NCBI RefSeq assembly: GCF_004217555.1
Contig: NZ_SHKW01000002.1
Location: 186,001-250,000, forward strand
Direction: 5' to 3'
Origin: Edaphobacter modestus
Lineage (GTDB): Bacteria > Acidobacteriota > Terriglobia > Terriglobales > Acidobacteriaceae
DNA length: 64,000 bases
The notes beneath the pieces were generated by a model. The model was not told the DNA's origin. It did not search any database and saw only the letters and a program-made list of their open reading frames with translations. Of the stretch, positions 33,710 through 41,366 are shown piece by piece; position 1 is the first letter of the stretch, and every line of letters starts with the position of its first letter. The position numbers and the translations under genes are program-made.

Positions 33710-33976
33710 TACATTTCACGGTCGATGCCGCCAAGCTGTCCATCGACGCCTTCCACTCCTGCAGCAAAGCACGTGTCAACGGCCGTCCAGCCGCAAAGCG
33801 AACAGATCGCTGCCGCCCGGCGTCTGGTTGCTGAAGCCAGACGGAACGGGCTGATCGGTGCCGAAGAGGCGACGAGCTGGCGACTGGGCGATTTGGTCGG
33901 TCGTCGAGCAATCTGCAAAGAAGATCGGGATCGAGCACTTCGGCGCCCACGATCTGCGCCGGACCTGCGCCAAGCC
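33710..33976. pseudogene. Scrambled remnant of a second tyrosine recombinase
   Basis: On the minus strand 33710-33780 encodes LTRALLQEWKASMDSLAASTV, the core-binding domain of a recombinase related to that at 18386. On the plus strand, starting immediately next to it, are RRLVAEARRNGLIGAEEAT (about 33819-33876) and then DWAIWSVVEQSAKKIG with HFGAHDLRRTCAK (33882-33975). The N-terminal part has therefore been inverted relative to the rest, and the middle, including the first catalytic Arg, deleted. Confidence 0.75.
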
Positions 33977-33989
33977 TTTGCAAGTCCAA

Positions 33990-34478
33990 GGCGTCGAATA
34001 GGCTGTAGCACCTATCAGCGAAACGCTACCTGTAAGCGTTTCGCATCGCTTCTCTGCCTGGAATCTATTCGACCCGGGTCAGTCGAATAGGTAAATGTCA
34101 GCCCATTCCAGCGCCTCAAAGGGAATCTGTACATTTTCGGCGATGTCGACGAAACGCTTCATGGATGAGGATCCCGATCGGCGTCCGCTCCGTCGCCCTC
34201 GCGCGATAACCAGCGGTCATAGTCTTTGGGGTGAAGGCAAGTTTGATGCTAATGATCCCGTCAGGGCTGGGCTGACGGCGGCTGAAGTCTCAGCCTAACG
34301 GAACTCCGTGTGCAGAAGGGTTGTCATACTGCAGGCAGGGGAGCGACCGGATATGCCGGCTGCTCTTCCTGTGGTGCGAGCTCCTGACTGTGGTGATCAT
34401 GTCGACGGCCTTCTGAGCGGCTGCCGCTGCCTGCAGGATAAGGCGGCTATCACCTTGCAGGGTCCCGTCAGAATTCGG
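33990..34478. other. Remnant-rich spacer at the right end of the island
   Basis: No intact gene. Around 34391-34474 on the minus strand the frame SRLILQAAAAAQKAVDMIT resembles the C-terminal helix of ArdC-type antirestriction proteins, suggesting a decayed fragment. The rest has no supportable coding sequence. Confidence 0.35.
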
Positions 34479-34640
34479 ACAACAGAGCACGCTAAGAAAA
34501 TTGCGTGTCAATAACATCAATAACTTACAAGAAGAAACATTGCACACCGGTACGACAAGCGACGCGTCCCACTAAGTGGTTTGTTTTCTGTATCTATTGA
34601 CCGTTACCGTACTTTATCGTCCGAATTCTGAAACGACCCC
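34479..34640 (+). repeat. Right copy of the 162-bp direct repeat
   Basis: Same sequence and orientation as 18168-18329. It is not followed by a recombinase gene here; unrelated sequence with a LigD fragment begins at 34641. Confidence 0.95.
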
Positions 34641-34662
34641 GAGTTGTGAGACGAGAGTCTGT

Positions 34663-34872
34663 TCATGTCTCGCGTGTTACTGTCAGTGCGTCCTTATCGT
34701 GGCGCATGGCAATAAACTTGGTATGCCTCAACCTTTCGACTGAAGTCCATTCTAGAAACTCAATCTGAGCAACGGCTATCGGCTTCAACCATATAACCTG
34801 TGACATCTTCTCTCTGGTCAGGCCCTCTCCCCACTGACCCGCACTGCGTTCTGGAAGATTACAGAATGGCCA
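34663..34872 (-). pseudogene. ATP-dependent DNA ligase (LigD type), C-terminal fragment
   Basis: About 69 codons ending at the stop 34663-34665: FCNLPERSAGQWGEGLTREK, then VIWLKPIAVAQIEFLEW, LRHTKFIAMRHDKD. This is the OB-fold C-terminus of the NHEJ ligase LigD. The nucleotidyltransferase domain and everything before it are gone; sequence upstream of 34872 is unrelated. It lies just outside the right island repeat and may mark the original chromosomal neighbourhood. Confidence 0.7.
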
Positions 34873-35126
34873 CCCGCGTCGCAACGGCGACCCCTGGTAA
34901 CGCAGGTCCCGCACCAGCCATAACCGCGAACGGATCAGTGGTGCGAGGGCTCGCATGCTCAATCGAAACGAACGCGTCGATCTGCGGGGGATGGTCTAAG
35001 CCGCTCATAGATTTAACAAAATCCAAATATGTTGAACGAACGTTTCTGCGTATTTCCTGTTCCATGCATGGAGTAAGCCGCCCGTGACTCGCGAGGTCGC
35101 GGCTGGGTGCTATCTTCATCTGTGAT

Positions 35127-35945
35127 ATGCCAACCCTCATCAGAATGTCTCTTATCGTCGCCACTGTAATGGCCGTTGCCCTATCTGCTGTCGCGCAACA
35201 GGCTGAGCCTCAGATGAAGCATCAGGATACGGAGGTCTACGCGCCGGTACCTCCAGCTGTGACACCCGGAAAGAACGACGGCGATCCACCGTCCGACGCC
35301 ATCATTCTCTTCGATGGCAAAAATCAGGACGAGTGGGTAAGCGCGGAGGACCACACCCCCGCGAAATGGATTGTGATTGATGGCACGCTGAAGGTAAGCA
35401 AGGAGCACGGCGTCGGCAATATCGAAACCAAGAAGACCTTCAAGGATTACCAGCTGCACATCGATTGGAAGATCCCGACGACAATCGAAGGCTCGGACCA
35501 GGCACGCGGAAACAGCGGTGTCTTCCTCGCTTCCCTGGGGCCGGGAGACGCAGGCTATGAGCTACAGGTGCTCGACAACTACAACAACAAGACCTACGTG
35601 AACGGGCAGGTCGGCTCAATCTACAAACAGGCAATTCCGCTGGCAACGCCTTCGCGCAAGCCTGGCGAGTGGCAGACCTACGATATCGTCTGGACCGCCC
35701 CACGATTCAACGAGAATGGCTCGGTGAAGACCCCGGCCTACGCGACGGTCTTCTTCAACGGGGTACTGGTCGAGAACCACTTCGAGCTGAAGGGGCAGAC
35801 GCTCTACGTCGGCAAGCCGTTCTACAAGGCGTATGACAAGGCGCCGATCAAGCTGCAGGCGCACGGCGACAAGAGCGAGCCGATCAGCTTCCGTAATATC
35901 TGGGTGCGCGAGCTGACTTTCGATCCGTCGTACATGCTGAAGTAG
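35127..35945 (+). CDS. Secreted DUF1080 protein (3-keto-disaccharide hydrolase family)
   Basis: 272 residues with a signal peptide (SLIVATVMAVALSAVAQQ). The lectin-like beta-sandwich of DUF1080 is clear: IILFDGKNQDEWVS, DYQLHIDWKIP, GNSGVFLASLGPGDAGYELQ, QLDNYNNKTY-like and FRNIWVREL. Family members hydrolyse 3-keto-glycosides or bind glycans in the periplasm. It is monocistronic, ending at a strong terminator. Confidence 0.85.
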   Translation: MPTLIRMSLIVATVMAVALSAVAQQAEPQMKHQDTEVYAPVPPAVTPGKNDGDPPSDAIILFDGKNQDEWVSAEDHTPAKWIVIDGTLKVSKEHGVGNIETKKTFKDYQLHIDWKIPTTIEGSDQARGNSGVFLASLGPGDAGYELQVLDNYNNKTYVNGQVGSIYKQAIPLATPSRKPGEWQTYDIVWTAPRFNENGSVKTPAYATVFFNGVLVENHFELKGQTLYVGKPFYKAYDKAPIKLQAHGDKSEPISFRNIWVRELTFDPSYMLK

Positions 35946-35963
35946 CCTGCACATTAAGCAAAG

Positions 35964-36000
35964 GAAAAGCCCGCGCATCGTTCAACTGGGCGGGCTTTTC
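35964..36000 (+). terminator. Intrinsic terminator of the DUF1080 gene
   Basis: GAAAAGCCCGC (35964-35974) pairs with GCGGGCTTTTC (35990-36000), 11 bp, followed by TTATTT. It lies 19 bp after the stop codon and is a textbook Rho-independent terminator. Confidence 0.9.
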
Positions 36001-36011
36001 TTATTTAGGTC

Positions 36012-36191
36012 AAGCTTTCGGCGGACGGTGATCGCCAACACGACCGCAGCCGAAGCCACAGTCCGTCGGCCCGAAAGTACTTCCGTCAAAACCTCAATAC
36101 GCTTCAGATCGCGCTCGCTCATCGATATCCATCCCTTCCTTAGAACCTGACAGTTCTAACGGGCGGGACCATGACATTTCTAATGGGCGGC
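36012..36191 (-). mobile_element. ISNCY-like left end and transposase N-terminus, remnant
   Basis: On the minus strand the sequence reads MSERDLKRIEVLTEVLSGRR and TVASAAVVLAITVR, the transposase N-terminus, then breaks off. Upstream are two variant end motifs, CCCATTAGAAATGTC and CCCGTTAGAACTGTC. The diverged motifs indicate a different subfamily from the 16.6-kb copy. Confidence 0.7.
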
Positions 36192-36592
36192 TACAAGTCG
36201 TGTTGCTGTAAAGCGTAAGTGTCGTCAGCGATGCAAAGCTGAAATGTCATCATAATCGGTCGTCGTCGTCGTGCGGTGGGAATGTGTGAAATCGTCGACA
36301 CTGACGATTTCCAAGGGCTGTGGGAAGAGCGGGGAGACCGGACAGTCTTATCGTCCGGTCTCCACGCTTTCCGTCAGCCCGTCATTTCCACCGCGGGGGG
36401 CGCCACGATTTTTGCTTTGTAATCGGGCCCGTAAAGCTGTCGGCCTCGCTTCTGATATCCAAGCTTCTCGCTGTTGGTCCTTATCTTCGGTTGATGCTTC
36501 ACATCCTGCTGCGCCTTGACCACAGCGAGGGCATGGCCGAGGCGTTTGTTCTCGACGACGGCTGTATGGCTTACCCGCTGGTCCTTGCTGTG
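36192..36592 (-). mobile_element. ISNCY-like right end with transposase C-terminus, remnant
   Basis: The minus-strand frame 36374-36592 gives SKDQRVSHTAVVENKRLG and ends VAPPAVEMTG, the transposase C-terminus. Beyond the stop two hairpins are kept: GGAGACCGGAC/GTCCGGTCTCC (36333-36363) and GAAATCGTC/GACGATTTC (about 36287-36311). It is joined head-to-head at about 36590 to a plus-strand fragment. Confidence 0.75.
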
Positions 36593-37582
36593 GCTGTCGC
36601 GCAAGCAGCGCCGAAGCTTTCACCAGCCGCGGCTGAGACGTGAGTCCTATGGCGAGTTGATCCAGATCGACGGCAGTGATCACCGATGGTTCGAGCAGCG
36701 CGGCGAGCCCTGCACGCTGCTGGTCTTCATCGATGACGCAACCAGCAAGCTGATGCAGCTACGCTTTGTGCCCAGCGAGAGCACGGACTCCTACTTCAGT
36801 GCTTTGCAGGGCTATTTGAACGATCACGGCTGCCCTGTCGCTTTTTACTCGGACAAGCACACTGTCTTCCGCGTGAACCGACCAGACGCGATGGGAGGAT
36901 CCGGGATGACGCAGTTCGGTCGTGCGCTGGCAGAGCTCAACATTGAGATCCTCTGCGCTAACTCCAGCCAGGCGAAGGGCCGGGTTGAGCGGGCTAACCG
37001 CACTCTTCAGGACCGGCTAGTCAAGGAATGCGACTAGCCGGCATTTGCGATATGGCAGCTGGCAACCTCTTCCTTCCGTCGTTCGTCGAGCACTTCAACG
37101 AACGCTTCGCCTTGCCTGCACAGAAGACTGAGAACCTTCACCGTGCACTGCATGTCAAAGCGACTCAACTCACCGATATCTTGTGCCATCGTGAGCAGCG
37201 GCACGTCAGTCAGCAGCTCACGATGGCTTACGATCGCAAGCAGATCATCCTAGAACGTAGCGAGATATCGGAGAAGCTGGCGGGGCAGTATGTCGAGATC
37301 TATGACTTCATCGACCAGCCCCTGGAGGTTCGATGGAAAGGTCACCTACTTCCCTATCGCGTCTTCAGCAAAGACCAGCGCGTAAGCCACACCGCTGTCG
37401 TAGAGAACAAACGCCTCGGCCACGCACTCGCAACGGTGAAAGCGCAGCAGGACATCAAGCATGTACCGAAGGTGATGACTAACAGCGCAAAGGGCGGATA
37501 CAAGAAGAACCCTCGTCGGCTTTACGGGCCGGATTACAAACCGAAAATCGCGGCGGCGCCCGCGGTGGAAATGACGGCCTGA
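36589..37582 (+). pseudogene. ISNCY-family transposase, 5'-truncated and frameshifted
   Basis: The catalytic core (LIQIDGSDHRWFEQRGEP, AFYSDKHTVFRV, NSSQAKGRVERANRTLQ) and C-terminal domain are present, lacking the DNA-binding N-terminus. A missing C near 37027 (GAATGCGAC for GAACTGCGAC) splits the frame between LVKE and RLAGICDM. Closely similar to the 16721-18001 transposase but clearly diverged. Confidence 0.85.
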
Positions 37583-37720
37583 TGGAAAGCATGGAAGACC
37601 GACGATGAAGCTGCCGGTCTCCCACCCTTCCCACAGTCCTTGGAAATCACCAAGTGCGGTGATTTCACACATTCCCACCCGCACGACGACGACTACGCAT
37701 TATGATGACAATCTAGCTTT
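36589..37720 (+). mobile_element. ISNCY-like element, 5'-truncated copy
   Basis: Starts inside the transposase gene and runs through the stop to the post-stop hairpins (AGACCG/CGGTCT at 37596-37620, GAAATCACC/GGTGATTTC at 37643-37666) and a divergent right end. The left half is absent because of the inversion junction near 36590. Confidence 0.75.
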
Positions 37721-37778
37721 GCAGAAACGACGACGCTTTAGCTTTGCAGCAACACGCATTGTACGCGCAAAGTAGAAA

Positions 37779-37948
37779 TGTCCGGTTTCTGCAAAGTTGA
37801 AATGTCCTACTCTCGCCCGATAGAAATGTCCCAAGTACTCTCCTAGGTCTGGCCTGGGAGACGGACGACTATGGGATGGGTGCTGATGAGCGAATGCGAC
37901 GTAAGGCGCATCGAGGTCTTGACAGAAGTTGCTTTCTGGCCGGCGGAC
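37779..37948 (+). mobile_element. ISNCY-like left end, remnant
   Basis: Three end motifs (AGAAATGTC, TGAAATGTC and GATAGAAATGTC at about 37787-37829) precede ATG 37871 and MGWVLMSECDVRRIEVLTEV, which breaks off at 37948 where the 22-bp repeat starts. Confidence 0.7.
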
Positions 37949-37970
37949 TGGACCAGATGGCTCACTCCGC
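37949..37970 (+). repeat. 22-bp direct repeat, left copy (flanks ADOP/PadR module)
   Basis: TGGACCAGATGGCTCACTCC plus GC, identical to 41236-41257. The right copy is coding sequence of a serine recombinase; the left copy has no such context. Confidence 0.85.
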
Positions 37971-37990
37971 TAGGTTTGGGCTTACAACCC

Positions 37991-40657
37991 CTACTCGCAT
38001 CGCAAAGCCACCATCGGATCGACCCGCGCAGCCGAACGCGCCGGAATCAGCGTAGCCATCAGCGCAACCGCTATCAGCACCAGCGTTACCGCGACAAAGC
38101 TCAAAGGATCGCGCGACCCAACTTCATAGAGCAGGCTCCCAAGGACCCGCGACACCGTCAGCGCAGCGACCAGCCCCACACCAGTTCCCCACAGGATCAG
38201 CCGCAAACTTCGCCCACAAACTAGCCACAGGATCCCACTTCGCGTCGCCCCCAGAGCCATGCGCACACCAATCTCCTGAGTGCGCTGCGCCACCAGAAAC
38301 GAGATCACCCCGTACAACCCAATCACCGCCAGCACGAGCCCGGTCATCGCAAAGAAGCCGACGAGAAGTGTTTGAAAGCGCGGCCCGTCCGCCAGCTTGC
38401 TCACTCTCTGCCGCATCGTCGCAATGTCCATTGACTGCGCGGGATCTATCGCCGCGGCCTGCGTCCGAATCCACGGCGACAGCGCTTCGGCCGGCAACGA
38501 ACTGCGCAGAATCACCACCGCCGTCTGTCCCCAGTGCCCGCAACACTCCCAATCCTCCGCCTGATCGCGCCGCAATCGGTAATACTCGGGCAACTGCTCA
38601 CCGGTGAGTCCTCCATTTTTCACATCCGCGGCTACGCCCACCACGGTGTACGACGCAGGATTTGCGTCACCACTGCCCATCTGCATTCGCTGTCCAAGCG
38701 CGTCCTGCCCCGGAAACAACCGCCCAGCCAGCTTGTTGCTCAGGATCACAAAGTGTTCCTTGGAACCCCGCTCCGCATCGGTGAAACTCTCACCTCGCAC
38801 GATCGGAATATTCAAAGTCCGAAAGTAGTCCGGCGAAACTCGCCGGAACGTCACCAGCTCTCCGCTGGCTTCATGCGGACGTGGCCGTCCCTTCACCACA
38901 ATGTCCTCAATGCGCTGTCCGCCAAGTTGAAAGTTCTCCGGCGGCACGGAATCGCTCAACGCAACGTCACTCACGCCCGGCCCAAACCGCAGCCTCTTTT
39001 CCAACTCTTGAAAGAACACCATCCTTCTTTGTGGAGTGCCGTAGTTGTATGACCCCAGCGTCACGCTGACGGTCAAAATACGATCGGCCCGAATGCCCAG
39101 CTGCTCATGCTCCAGTTTCCAAAAACTTCGCACCAGCAGCATCGCCCCCGTCAGCAACACCATGCTCGCCGCGATCTGGGCCACAACCAACCATTGCCGC
39201 AACGAAGCCCTTGTGGCATTACGACCTGACCGCCCCACCAGCATCTCCGAGCTAGGCTTCTCAAATGCAGGGGCTAATCCAAACAGCAGCCCGCAAAGCA
39301 CCGAAACCAGGACCGCAAAGCCGACAATCCGCAGATCCAGATGCACCTGACTTAAATAAGGAACATTCGCCGGCGCAATCGCCACAAACAGCCGCAGCAA
39401 CCCTTCCGCCAGCAGACAGCCCGCCCCCGCACCGCTCAATGCCAGCAGCATCGCCTCCGTCAACGCCTGCGCCACTAGCCGCCCACGGCTCGCGCCCAGT
39501 ACCGAGCGCACCGCCAACTCCCGTCTCCTGGCCGCGCCGCGCGCCATCAGCAAACTCGCTACATTGGCGCAGGCAATCAGCAGCACCGCCAGCACCGCGC
39601 CAAACAACACCCACGCCGTCACGCGCACGTCCTGCATCTGCTTGTCCCGCAAAGACCGTACCATCAGATGCATCTGCTTGCGGATATCCGCCGGAATCTG
39701 CTTCAGCGACGCTTGAAACAGTGGCTCCATCTCCTGCTGCGCCTGCTCCACCGTCACGCCCGTTTTCAGTCGCGCAAAGATGCGCCTGGGACTGCCATAA
39801 CCTCCGTTCGCCTTGCGATCCGCAACGTCATCCATCTGGAACGGATAGAGCACATCCGCATTCTCCAGGCGTGGCATCTCGAAATCCTTCGGCAGCACCC
39901 CAACCACCTGCACCGGCTGCCCATCGATGTTAATCGTTTTGTTCAGAATCCCTTGATCCAGAGCGAACCGGTTCAGCCACAATCCGTAAGAGATCAGTGC
40001 CACATTCGGCCCACCCGCCCGACTCTCTTCCGGCAGAAAATTCCGCCCCAGCACCGGCGAAACTCCCAGAGTCGGCAGCAGATTCCCCTCCACCGATTCG
40101 CAACTCAATTGCGCCGGGCTTCGCTCCGTCAGATCGCACTCCGACGGGCCGGTAGACTCTGAGGTCACAGCGTCAAAGGGCCTTTGATTAGCGCGCCAGT
40201 CGGAATAGAAATTGCCCATCACGAACTCCTGCGTCTCCAGCGAATGTACAATCCCCAGTGATACCAGCCGGTCCGCATGTGCATACGGCAGCGAGCGAAA
40301 CAAGATGCGGTCCACCACGCTGAAGACCGCAGTCGTCGCCCCAATTCCCAGCATCAGCGTCAAGATCACCGTCACTGTAAACACTGGGCTCCGACGGAAC
40401 CCACGCAGCGCATAACGCACATCCTGCCCCAGCATCTCCAGCCGATACCCAGGCCGCGCGGCGTAAGCCTGTTCGCGCGCCGGTTCCACGCCGCCAAACG
40501 CAATCCGAGCCTGCCGTCGCGCTTCCCTAGCATCCATGCCGGCAGCCACATTCGCACGCGCCTGCTCCTCCAGATGAAAGGCCAGCTCCGCATCCAGATC
40601 ACTCGGCGCTTTGCGAAGAATCAAAAAGCGCAACCGCGTCAGCCATTCCCTCAACAT
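37991..40657 (-). CDS. ADOP-family ABC transporter permease
   Basis: 888 residues. The N-terminal about 90 residues form the ADOP-specific soluble stretch (LDAELAFHLEEQARANVAAG), then the first membrane helix, MacB-like periplasmic domain (VEGNLLPTLGVSPVLGRNF) and FtsX helices (VLLIACANVASLLMARGAAR, ELAVRSVLGASRGRL). A second, similar half ends EIGVRMALGATR and ARVDPMVALR. These duplicated permeases lack an encoded ATPase partner and probably act in envelope export or mechanotransmission. ATG 40657 is 9 bp after the PadR stop with TAGGAG upstream. Intact. Confidence 0.9.
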   Translation of the reverse strand: MLREWLTRLRFLILRKAPSDLDAELAFHLEEQARANVAAGMDAREARRQARIAFGGVEPAREQAYAARPGYRLEMLGQDVRYALRGFRRSPVFTVTVILTLMLGIGATTAVFSVVDRILFRSLPYAHADRLVSLGIVHSLETQEFVMGNFYSDWRANQRPFDAVTSESTGPSECDLTERSPAQLSCESVEGNLLPTLGVSPVLGRNFLPEESRAGGPNVALISYGLWLNRFALDQGILNKTINIDGQPVQVVGVLPKDFEMPRLENADVLYPFQMDDVADRKANGGYGSPRRIFARLKTGVTVEQAQQEMEPLFQASLKQIPADIRKQMHLMVRSLRDKQMQDVRVTAWVLFGAVLAVLLIACANVASLLMARGAARRRELAVRSVLGASRGRLVAQALTEAMLLALSGAGAGCLLAEGLLRLFVAIAPANVPYLSQVHLDLRIVGFAVLVSVLCGLLFGLAPAFEKPSSEMLVGRSGRNATRASLRQWLVVAQIAASMVLLTGAMLLVRSFWKLEHEQLGIRADRILTVSVTLGSYNYGTPQRRMVFFQELEKRLRFGPGVSDVALSDSVPPENFQLGGQRIEDIVVKGRPRPHEASGELVTFRRVSPDYFRTLNIPIVRGESFTDAERGSKEHFVILSNKLAGRLFPGQDALGQRMQMGSGDANPASYTVVGVAADVKNGGLTGEQLPEYYRLRRDQAEDWECCGHWGQTAVVILRSSLPAEALSPWIRTQAAAIDPAQSMDIATMRQRVSKLADGPRFQTLLVGFFAMTGLVLAVIGLYGVISFLVAQRTQEIGVRMALGATRSGILWLVCGRSLRLILWGTGVGLVAALTVSRVLGSLLYEVGSRDPLSFVAVTLVLIAVALMATLIPARSAARVDPMVALRCE

Positions 40658-40666
40658 AAGTCGCTC

Positions 40667-40996
40667 CTACGCCCCCTTCAGGACCAGCGCAATCGCACCC
40701 GCAATGCGATCCCAGTTCTCGAGTTCCGCATCCAACTGTTTCTTCCCCGTCCGCGTCAGCGAGTAGTACTTGGCTTTGCGATTGTTATCCGAAGCGCCCC
40801 ACTCCGCCTTGATCAATCCCTTGTACTCCAGCCGATGGAGCGCCGGATAAAGCGATCCCTGCCCAATCTGAAGCGCTTCTTTCGAAACCTGCTGGATGCG
40901 TAGTGCAATCCCCCACCCATGCATCGGCTCCAAATCCAGCGTCTTCAAAATCAACAAATCCAGTGTTCCTTGCAACAAATCAGTAGACGTAGCCAT
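40667..40996 (-). CDS. PadR-family regulator paired with the permease
   Basis: 109 residues, winged helix. LLQGTLDLLILKTLDLEPMH, SLYPALHRLEYKGLI and KAKYYSLTRTGKKQL are typical of the Acidobacterial PadR group always found ahead of ADOP permeases. It presumably represses this two-gene operon until a membrane stress or drug is sensed. Upstream a TTGACA lies at about 41057-41062 on the minus strand. Confidence 0.9.
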   Translation of the reverse strand: MATSTDLLQGTLDLLILKTLDLEPMHGWGIALRIQQVSKEALQIGQGSLYPALHRLEYKGLIKAEWGASDNNRKAKYYSLTRTGKKQLDAELENWDRIAGAIALVLKGA

Positions 40997-41077
40997 GTTC
41001 CCTCGAATCTTGACAGGACCGATTCAACAAAAGCATGAGCCTTACTCCTGTCGAATGTCAAGGGGGAAGCATACCCG

Positions 41078-41295
41078 TTGCTCCTCAGCGCACCCGGGCG
41101 GAAGAGAGGCGGCCAATACACGATGACCTCCGCCAAATTGCGCCTAGCCATGACCGCGATGGGCCAACAACAGACGGTGGGCAGCGAGCTTTGCATAGAG
41201 TTAGGCGTCACTCGCCAGACCCTTTACCTTCATATTGGACCAGATGGCTCACTCCGCGAGGATGGAAAAAGCGTGCAAGAGGATTTTGCGGAAGT
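41078..41295 (+). pseudogene. Serine recombinase (resolvase), C-terminal fragment
   Basis: MTSAKLRLAMTAMGQQQTV, LCIELGVTRQTLYLHIGPDG and SLREDGK are the C-terminal helix-turn-helix of Hin/Tn3-type resolvases. The catalytic N-terminal domain is absent. The codons for GPDGSLR form the right copy of the 22-bp direct repeat. Confidence 0.7.
41236..41257 (+). repeat. 22-bp direct repeat, right copy
   Basis: Identical to 37949-37970; the 3.3 kb between them holds exactly the first permease/PadR pair. Confidence 0.85.
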
Positions 41296-41366
41296 GACGA
41301 AGTGGTCGGTAGTTTGCAAGGAAACCCACAAATTTCTACATCGTGGAAGGATGAACCAAGGTAGGA

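Larger units (their letters stand above)
18168..34640. mobile_element. Putative 16.3-kb integrative defence/competition island
   Basis: The segment is bracketed by a perfect 162-bp direct repeat and starts with a tyrosine recombinase gene 57 bp inside the left repeat. Cargo: a truncated YhcG-like gene, Rhs-TNT toxin plus probable immunity gene, an AbiE/OLD-UvrD operon, a scrambled second recombinase and an ArdC-like remnant. Direct repeats plus an integrase fit a site-specific element; recombination between two copies of an integrase-type element is the alternative. The recombinase is now frameshifted, so the island is probably fixed unless helped in trans. Confidence 0.65.
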
